Positions 57,836 through 64,000 of a stretch of 64,000 bases of DNA are shown here, piece after piece. The notes beneath the pieces were generated by a model. It saw only the letters and a list, made by a program, of their open reading frames with translations. It was not told the origin of the DNA and did not search any database. The position numbers were made by a program, and so were the translations under genes. The stretch comes from Prevotella sp. oral taxon 376 (GTDB taxonomy: Bacteria > Bacteroidota > Bacteroidia > Bacteroidales > Bacteroidaceae), in the NCBI RefSeq assembly GCF_003043945.1, contig NZ_PYXG01000001.1, forward strand, positions 1,352,501-1,416,500, written 5' to 3'. Positions within the stretch are counted from its first letter, which is position 1, and each line of letters opens with the position of its first letter.

Positions 57836-59260
57836 ATGAAGTCAAACCTGTTGCTTACAGCCTTACTCTTGTGGAGCGGCATGGCTTTTGCCCAGCATGA
57901 TCCGACGATTATGACCATCAACGGGAAACCGGTGAGTCGGTCGGAATTTGAGTATTCTTATAACAAGAACAATACCGAGGGGGTGATCGACAAGAAGAGC
58001 GTTGAGGAATATGTAGACCTGTTCGTCAACTATAAGCTCAAGGTCGAGGCAGCCCTTGATGCCAAGCTCGATACGGCGCAGTCGTTCCAGAAGGAATTTG
58101 CCATTTATCGCGACCAGCAGGTACGCCCGTCGGTCATTACGGATGCCGATGTAGAGGGCATGGCCCGCAACATCTATAACGAGACTCGGCAGCGTGTGGA
58201 CGGCGGGGGCGGACTTGTCAGGCCGGCTCACATTCTCGTGCAGATGAGGCAGAAAGCTTCCCAGACGGAGATGGCCGCGGCAAAGCAACGGATTGACTCT
58301 GTATACGACGCGCTCCAGAAGGGAGCCGACTTCGCGGAACTGGCAAGAAAAGTCTCTGACGACAAAGGCTCTGCCGTGAACGGCGGGGAATTGCCATGGC
58401 TGGAACGAGGCCAGACTTTGAAAGAGTTTGAAGACCAAGCCTATGCCCTGAAGAAAGGTGAAATGAGCAGGCCTTTTGAGTCTCCGGCCGGTTGGCATAT
58501 CCTCTTGCTGAAAGATAAGCGTAATTTCTTTCCTTACGACTCGGTGCGTGCGGATATCGTGAAGTTTATCGATCAGCGGGGGCTTCGCGAGGCCATCATT
58601 GACAAGAGGCTCGACTCTCTGGCAAAGACCGCGAGGCCTGAGACGACCCCTGCCGACATACTTGCCCAAAGGCAGGCGGAGCTGGAAGCGGGCGATCCTG
58701 CCGTGAAATATTTGATTCAGGAATATCACGACGGCCTGTTGCTCTATGAAATCAGCAATCGTACCGTCTGGGACAAGGCCTCGAAAGACGAGGACGGGCT
58801 AAAGGCTTATTTCGCCAAGAACAAGGAAAGGTATAAGTGGACCGAGCCCCGCTTCAAGGGCATAGCCTATCATGTGAAGGACAAGAAAGATGTCAAGAAT
58901 GTCAAGAACGCTGTCAAGGGACTTCCTTTCGGACAATGGACGGAGAAGCTCCGCGAGACTTTCAACAATGACAGTATCTTGCGTATCCGTGTAGAAAAAG
59001 GCATCTTCAAGAAAGGAGACAACTCACTGGTCGACAATAGGGTGTTCAAGACCGGCGCAGAGGTAAAGTCCCTCAAGGATTTCCCGATTGATGCCATTTT
59101 CGGCAAGAAACTCAAGACACCACAGGAAGTAGACGATGTCCGCTCGCAGGTTCTTGCGGATTATCAGGAGTCGCTGGAGAGAAAATGGGTTGAGGAATTG
59201 CGCCGGAAGTATCCGGTAGAGATAGATCAGAAAGTATTGAAAACGGTAAATAAACATTAG
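57836..59260 (+). CDS. Periplasmic parvulin-type peptidyl-prolyl isomerase
   Basis: 474 residues with a signal peptide (MKSNLLLTALLLWSGMAFAQ). A SurA-like N-terminal helical part (VEEYVDLFVNYKLKVEAALD) is followed by one clear rotamase domain (about 125-225, RPAHILVQMRQKASQTEM, GGELPWLERGQTLKEFEDQA, SPAGWHILLL) and a second, degenerate C-terminal part. It should help outer-membrane protein folding. It is 4 bp upstream of the next parvulin gene, so the pair is co-expressed. Confidence 0.9.
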   Translation: MKSNLLLTALLLWSGMAFAQHDPTIMTINGKPVSRSEFEYSYNKNNTEGVIDKKSVEEYVDLFVNYKLKVEAALDAKLDTAQSFQKEFAIYRDQQVRPSVITDADVEGMARNIYNETRQRVDGGGGLVRPAHILVQMRQKASQTEMAAAKQRIDSVYDALQKGADFAELARKVSDDKGSAVNGGELPWLERGQTLKEFEDQAYALKKGEMSRPFESPAGWHILLLKDKRNFFPYDSVRADIVKFIDQRGLREAIIDKRLDSLAKTARPETTPADILAQRQAELEAGDPAVKYLIQEYHDGLLLYEISNRTVWDKASKDEDGLKAYFAKNKERYKWTEPRFKGIAYHVKDKKDVKNVKNAVKGLPFGQWTEKLRETFNNDSILRIRVEKGIFKKGDNSLVDNRVFKTGAEVKSLKDFPIDAIFGKKLKTPQEVDDVRSQVLADYQESLERKWVEELRRKYPVEIDQKVLKTVNKH

Positions 59261-59264
59261 GAAG

Positions 59265-60701
59265 ATGAAAAAAGGATATCATATATTTACGGGTTTCCTG
59301 GCCCTGCTCTTGCTTATAGGGAGTCAGGCCAAGGCGTTTCGGGCCAAGGCAATGCCCAACTCAGCCGACACGACGAAGGTGGCTCAGGCGACAGAGGTTC
59401 CCGAGTCTTCAATCGTCGACGAGGTGATATGGGTCGTGGGAGATGAACCGATTCTGAAGTCTGATGTCGAGGCACTGCGTTTGCAGTCTGAGGCCGAGGG
59501 CGTGAAGTGGGAAGGCAATCCAGACTATGCCATTCCCGAGCGGATTGCCGTTCAGAAGTTGTATCTCCATCAGGCTGCCATCGATTCGGTCGAGGTATCT
59601 GAGTCTGATGTGGCGGCAACCATTGACCAGCAGATAAACAACTGGATTTCAATAGCAGGATCGAGGGAGAAGCTGGAAGAATATCGTGGACAGACCATCT
59701 CGCAGATGCGCCAGCAAATGCACGATGAGTTTAAGAATCAGCAGATCTCCCAGAAGATGCGTCAGGAACTGGTAAAGGACATCTCCGTTACGCCCAGTGA
59801 TGTGCGTAAGTATTTCGACAAGCTTCCCGCAGACAGCCTCCCCTTCGTGCCAACGGAGGTAGAAGTGGAGATTATCACCCGGCAGCCAAAGATTTCACAG
59901 GAGGAGATCAATCGCGTGAAGGATGAACTTCGGGGATATACAGACCGGGTGATGAATGGCAGCGCTTCGTTCGCTACCTTGGCCCGCCTTTATTCAGAGG
60001 ATCCTGGCTCCGCACGGCAGGGTGGCGAGATGGACTATGTGGGGCGTGGCATGCTTGACCCTGCATTTGCCAATGTGGCATTCAATCTTACAGACCCTAA
60101 GAAAATCTCCAAGATCGTGGAGACGGAGTTTGGCTTCCATATCATTCAGCTGATAGACAAGCGGGGCGATCGTATCAAGGTCCGCCACATCCTTCGCAAA
60201 CCTCATGTCTCGGACGAGGCCATAGCAGAGACAAAGCTCCGTCTGGATAGTATTGCCGGCGATATTCGTGCCAAGAAGTTCTCTTTCGAAGAAGCTGCCA
60301 CCTATGTCTCTGACGACAAAGAGACGCGGAATAACCATGGATTGATGGCGTTTACCGATCAGGAAAACGGTGCCCGTACTTCTCGTTTCGAGATGAAAAA
60401 TCTGCCCCCTGAGGTTGCCCGCCAAGTGGAAAAAATGCAGGTGGGCGATATTTCGGAGCCGTTCCAGATGGTGAACGATAAGGGGAAGACCGTCGTTGCC
60501 ATTGTGAAACTGAAGAATAGGGTAGAAGGCCATAGGGCAACAATCACCGAGGATTTCCAGGTGATGAAGAATGTGGTGCTCAATAAGGAACGCGAAAAGG
60601 TGCTCCATGACTGGGTCGTAGAGAAAATTAAGCATACCTATGTATGGATGAGTCCTCGATATAGGAATGGAGAGTATCAATATGAAGGCTGGGTTAAATG
60701 A
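59265..60701 (+). CDS. SurA-like peptidyl-prolyl isomerase
   Basis: 478 residues: hydrophobic export signal (about 5-23), a SurA N-terminal domain (about 50-165, DEVIWVVGDEPILKSDVEAL), and two parvulin domains (about 190-295 with GGEMDYVGRGMLDPAFANVA and EFGFHIIQLIDKRGDRI; about 300-405 with RHILRKPHVSDEAI). This three-part layout is that of SurA, the periplasmic chaperone for barrel proteins. Its stop overlaps the next start by 4 bp (ATGA). Confidence 0.92.
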   Translation: MKKGYHIFTGFLALLLLIGSQAKAFRAKAMPNSADTTKVAQATEVPESSIVDEVIWVVGDEPILKSDVEALRLQSEAEGVKWEGNPDYAIPERIAVQKLYLHQAAIDSVEVSESDVAATIDQQINNWISIAGSREKLEEYRGQTISQMRQQMHDEFKNQQISQKMRQELVKDISVTPSDVRKYFDKLPADSLPFVPTEVEVEIITRQPKISQEEINRVKDELRGYTDRVMNGSASFATLARLYSEDPGSARQGGEMDYVGRGMLDPAFANVAFNLTDPKKISKIVETEFGFHIIQLIDKRGDRIKVRHILRKPHVSDEAIAETKLRLDSIAGDIRAKKFSFEEAATYVSDDKETRNNHGLMAFTDQENGARTSRFEMKNLPPEVARQVEKMQVGDISEPFQMVNDKGKTVVAIVKLKNRVEGHRATITEDFQVMKNVVLNKEREKVLHDWVVEKIKHTYVWMSPRYRNGEYQYEGWVK

Positions 60702-62356
60702 CGCCAATAAAAGTGATAACCAAACATATCAGCGGGCATAGGATTACTTTCATAGCGATTCTATGCCTTTTTGGCCTGTATGTACAGTCAAGCCAACCTG
60801 CCAAGAATACGCGCAAGAAGAGTGATGAGCGGATATACTTGGTTCACTCAGATGAGTTGAAGTACGACCATTTTGGCAATAATCCCGATGCGCAGGTCGT
60901 AAAGGGGAATGTCCACTTCACTCATCAGGGCGCACAGCTTTGGTGCGACAGTGCCTATTTCTTTCAGGAAGCAAATTCGGTAAAAGCTTTCGGACATGTC
61001 CGTTTCAAGCAGGGCGATACGCTTTCGCTGAATTGCCGATATGCGGAATATGACGGCCTGGGGCAGATGATGCGTGCCCGCTATGATGTAGTGCTAAAGC
61101 ACAGGAAACAGACGCTTACCACGGACAGCCTGGACTATGACCGCCTGTATAACTATGCCTATTTCTTTGAAGGTGGAAAGCTTGTCGACGGGAAAGACCA
61201 GCTGGTGGCCGACTGGGGAGAATACTATCTGGATTCCCGTCAGGCGGTATTCAAGTTTAATGTGAGGATGCGTAGTGAGGATCGCCTGATAAAGACAGAC
61301 ACTCTGTATTATGACACTCGCAAGTCGCTGGCCCATATCGTTGGACCGAATTCCGAGATTACTTCCAAGGAAAGCATCGTGAACACTTCAGATGCCTATT
61401 ACGACACGCGGACGGGGCAGGCACAACTGTACGGTCGATCCAAAATGGTGGATAAGCAGAAAGAGATAACGGGCGACAGCCTTTTTTATGTCAAGGAGGG
61501 GGAGAGTCATGGTTATGGAAATGTCGTATATATAGACCATGAGAATAAGAATTCCCTGGTCTGTGATGAACTTCATTATAACGAGAAGACCGGAAAGGGG
61601 TTTGCGACCAAGCGGGCTGTATTAAAGGATTTCTCACAAGGCCCTGACACTTTGTTCGCACATGCGGATTCCATCAAGCTATACACTTTCAATATCAATA
61701 CGGATTCGGTTTACCGGTTGGTACATTGTTATAATAAGGTACGCGCATACAAGACGGATGTTCAGGCAGTATGCGATTCCTTGGTAGTCAGTTCGTTGGA
61801 CTCCTGTATGACGATGTATCGCGATCCGATTGTGTGGAATGGGAGTCGGCAATTGCTGGGAGAGGTGATTAAAGTATATATGAATGACTCCACGATCCGA
61901 AAGGCCGAAATCATAGGTCAGGCGCTCTCCGTAGAGCAGATGGCGGACAGCATGTATTATAACCAGGTGTCCTCGAAACAGATGAATGCATACTTCATAG
62001 ATGGAAAGATACGCGAGGCGGAATCTTTTGGGAATGTGCGGTCGATATATTATCCAACTGATGACAAGGATAGCTCGCTCATTGGGTTGAACTATCTTGA
62101 AACCGATACGATGCGGATGTATATGACTCCCGAGCGGAAGCTGGATCGTATCTGGACTAATAAGTTTACATCGGTTTTATATCCGATGACGCAGATTCCC
62201 CCAACGCGCGATAAACTGGATGTTTTTGGGTGGTTTGATGAAATTCGTCCGAAGGATAAGCACGACATCTTTAACTGGAGAGGAAAGAAAGAGGGTGAGA
62301 CTCTTAAGACCATCAAACGCCATGAGGCTCCTTTACAGAATTTGAAAAAGTCATGA
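60698..62356 (+). CDS. OstA/LptA-like protein for LPS transport
   Basis: 552 residues with a membrane or signal segment (about 14-32, RITFIAILCLFGLYVQ). The body has many short repeated strands of the OstA/LptA kind (VKGNVHFTHQGAQLWCDSAY, VKAFGHVRFKQGDTLSLNCR, ITGDSLFYVKEGESHGYGNV), expected to form a beta-jellyroll that binds lipid A. It is much longer than E. coli LptA and resembles Bacteroidota OstA-like proteins. It overlaps both neighbours by 4 bp, so it is translationally coupled. Confidence 0.88.
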   Translation: MTPIKVITKHISGHRITFIAILCLFGLYVQSSQPAKNTRKKSDERIYLVHSDELKYDHFGNNPDAQVVKGNVHFTHQGAQLWCDSAYFFQEANSVKAFGHVRFKQGDTLSLNCRYAEYDGLGQMMRARYDVVLKHRKQTLTTDSLDYDRLYNYAYFFEGGKLVDGKDQLVADWGEYYLDSRQAVFKFNVRMRSEDRLIKTDTLYYDTRKSLAHIVGPNSEITSKESIVNTSDAYYDTRTGQAQLYGRSKMVDKQKEITGDSLFYVKEGESHGYGNVVYIDHENKNSLVCDELHYNEKTGKGFATKRAVLKDFSQGPDTLFAHADSIKLYTFNINTDSVYRLVHCYNKVRAYKTDVQAVCDSLVVSSLDSCMTMYRDPIVWNGSRQLLGEVIKVYMNDSTIRKAEIIGQALSVEQMADSMYYNQVSSKQMNAYFIDGKIREAESFGNVRSIYYPTDDKDSSLIGLNYLETDTMRMYMTPERKLDRIWTNKFTSVLYPMTQIPPTRDKLDVFGWFDEIRPKDKHDIFNWRGKKEGETLKTIKRHEAPLQNLKKS

Positions 62357-62568
62357 GATATTTTAACAGCAGACGGCCACAGGGTTTCCATCATGGATTT
62401 ATATATTCTGACGGAAAGGAAAAAGCGGAAGACTTAAGGGATAAGTTTTCCGAGTCTTTACTGAAAGGCAGGGAGAAGCGCAGGGTGTTTTCATCCCGCT
62501 GGGTGAATATCGTCTTCCCCCTGATACTTGTTTTGTTGCTGATTTTCGTCTGTTATATTATGATTTAG
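62353..62568 (+). CDS. Small C-terminally anchored membrane protein
   Basis: 71 residues: a polar N-terminal part (DGKEKAEDLRDKFSESLLKG, then REKRR) and one C-terminal membrane helix (about 50-70, IVFPLILVLLLIFVCYIMI). The start overlaps the OstA-like stop (ATGA), and mutL follows after 9 bp, which argues that it is a real gene. I do not recognise the family; the tail-anchor layout suggests a cytoplasm-facing inner-membrane protein. Confidence 0.7.
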   Translation: MRYFNSRRPQGFHHGFIYSDGKEKAEDLRDKFSESLLKGREKRRVFSSRWVNIVFPLILVLLLIFVCYIMI

Positions 62569-62577
62569 GGAGGAAAG

Positions 62578-64000
62578 ATGAGCGATATCATTCAATTGTT
62601 GCCAGATTCGGTGGCCAATCAGATTGCTGCAGGAGAGGTCATTCAGCGTCCCGCGAGTGTTATCAAGGAGTTGGTTGAGAATTCCGTTGATGCAGGCGCG
62701 GAGCATATAGATATCCTTGTAGTGGATGCCGGCCGAACATCTATTCAGGTGATTGATGACGGAAAAGGCATGTCGGAAACTGATGCGCGATTGTCTTTCG
62801 AGCGTCATGCCACTTCCAAGATTCGTAAGGCAGATGATCTGTTTGCCCTTCACACCATGGGATTCCGCGGAGAGGCTCTGGCATCGATAGCAGCCGTTGC
62901 CCAGGTTGAATTGAAGACGCGGCAGGACGGGGAGGAGCTAGGGACGCATCTTTCGATCTCCGGTTCGAAATTTGTTGGTCAAGAGCCTTGCTCTTGTCCT
63001 GTAGGAAGTAATTTTAAAGTAGAGAACTTGTTCTTCAATGTTCCCGCCCGCAGGAAATTCTTGAAGTCAAACTCGACGGAGCTTAACAATATCCTTGCGG
63101 CTTTTGAGCGCATCGTGTTGGTCTATCCGGAAGTTGCCTTTACCTTTCACGGTAACGGGGTGGAGATGTATAATCTGAAGGCATGCGGCTTGCGACAGCG
63201 TATCGTTGATGTTTTCGGGAAAAAGCTCAATCAAGAGCTGATTCCTGTAGATGTCGATACCACGATTTGCAAGATAACGGGCTTTATCGGTAAGCCGGAG
63301 TCTTCTCGCAGGAAAGGGGCGCATCAATATTTTTTCGTGAACGGCAGGTATATGAAGCACCCTTATTTCCACAAGGCCGTCATGTCGGCCTTTGAGCGCC
63401 TTGTGCCTATGGGGGAGCAGGTGTCCTATTTCCTCTATTTCGAGATTGCTCCGGGCGATATAGATGTAAATATCCATCCTACGAAGACGGAAATCAAGTT
63501 CGAGAACGAGCAGGCAATCTGGCAAATCCTTTCTGCGGCCGTGAAAGAGTCGATAGGCATATTCAATGATGTGCCTTCGATAGACTTTGATGTGCAGGGA
63601 AAACCGGACATTCCGGTGTTTCATACGGATACGGACTCTGTGCCTTCTGCTCCAAAGGTACGGGTGAATCCGCAGTATAATCCATTTAACGAGAAGTCTG
63701 CGACCCAACGGAAAGCGCCCGCGAACTGGGAAGAACTTTATCAGGGGCTAAAACAGCCCCATTCCGATGAGGCCGAGATTTTCGAATCAGAGGCCGAGAC
63801 TGTTTCCGGGCGGAAGATCATAGAGGAGAAATCGCCCACGCATTATCAGTATAAAGGCAAGTATATCATGACAGCGGTGAAGTCGGGCCTCATGATCATC
63901 GATCAGCATCGGGCACATGTAAGAATTCTTTATGAGAAATACCTTGCCCAGCAGAGGAATCATAAGGGACAACCGCAGAAGCTTCTTTTCCCGGAAATGC
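62578..64000 (+). CDS. mutL: DNA mismatch repair protein MutL, 3' end cut by the window
   Basis: The first 474 residues are visible. GHKL ATPase motifs are complete: [20 protein letters not shown] (motif I), [17 protein letters not shown] (motif II), [20 protein letters not shown] with GFRGEAL (motif III), then the linker and the start of the C-terminal domain ([20 protein letters not shown]). A strong Shine-Dalgarno (GGAGG) precedes the ATG. MutL links MutS mismatch recognition to strand excision. The rest of the dimerisation domain lies beyond base 64000. Confidence 0.97.
   Translation, partial: MSDIIQLLPDSVANQIAAGEVIQRPASVIKELVENSVDAGAEHIDILVVDAGRTSIQVIDDGKGMSETDARLSFERHATSKIRKADDLFALHTMGFRGEALASIAAVAQVELKTRQDGEELGTHLSISGSKFVGQEPCSCPVGSNFKVENLFFNVPARRKFLKSNSTELNNILAAFERIVLVYPEVAFTFHGNGVEMYNLKACGLRQRIVDVFGKKLNQELIPVDVDTTICKITGFIGKPESSRRKGAHQYFFVNGRYMKHPYFHKAVMSAFERLVPMGEQVSYFLYFEIAPGDIDVNIHPTKTEIKFENEQAIWQILSAAVKESIGIFNDVPSIDFDVQGKPDIPVFHTDTDSVPSAPKVRVNPQYNPFNEKSATQRKAPANWEELYQGLKQPHSDEAEIFESEAETVSGRKIIEEKSPTHYQYKGKYIMTAVKSGLMIIDQHRAHVRILYEKYLAQQRNHKGQPQKLLFPEM

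Overview
The window is a bacterial chromosome segment from the phylum Bacteroidota, most likely order Bacteroidales and probably close to the Prevotellaceae; the family-level placement is inference. The evidence is SusC/SusD-type outer-membrane pairs, FecR-type anti-sigma factors with ECF sigma factors, Bacteroidota promoter boxes (TTTG, about 19 bp, TAnnTTTG) in front of many genes, and Bacteroidota-type protein families such as OmpP1/FadL, DUF4843, PKD-like lipoproteins, DUF6249 and OstA-like proteins.

Layout. 1-9243 is an AT-rich nutrient-uptake operon: fecR (cut by the window edge), susC, susD, a DUF4843 lipoprotein, a PKD-like lipoprotein and a TlpA-type thioredoxin. It is followed by a decayed alpha-2-macroglobulin remnant and a minus-strand ECF sigma, small membrane protein, DUF6249 operon. 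11.6-35 kb holds an S41 peptidase, priA, an OmpP1/FadL porin, a PgpH-like HD phosphodiesterase, gltX, waaA, a frameshifted secreted protein, a GH20 hexosaminidase, a DUF3737-patB-cutC operon, a sigma/FecR/TonB-receptor cassette and malate dehydrogenase. 35-40 kb holds an aminopeptidase P, a second TonB-receptor-like barrel protein and an Rhs remnant. 40.7-55.4 kb is the conserved translation/transcription cluster: rpsU, a Xer recombinase, hpf, four tRNAs, tuf, tRNA-Trp, secE, nusG, rplKAJL, rpoBC. 56.3 kb to the end is guaB, two parvulin chaperones, an OstA/LptA-like gene, a small membrane protein and mutL (cut by the window edge).

How the genes work together. The left operon should bind and import an unknown nutrient across the outer membrane under FecR/sigma control, and the 29.8-33.8 kb cassette is a second, simpler uptake-signalling unit. 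The parvulins, the OstA-like protein, WaaA and the porins belong to outer-membrane biogenesis. The 40.7-55.4 kb block is core gene expression.

The most unusual signal is a set of five intergenic arrays, all with an exact or near-exact 22-bp period. Three (15908, 22879, 28902) are 65-bp triplets of one imperfect palindrome family. One (55958) is a triplet of an unrelated palindrome. One (36995) is five degenerate units of a third sequence. A second notable signal is a 37-bp bipartite element that occurs twice in the ECF sigma operon and looks like the sigma factor's own promoter.
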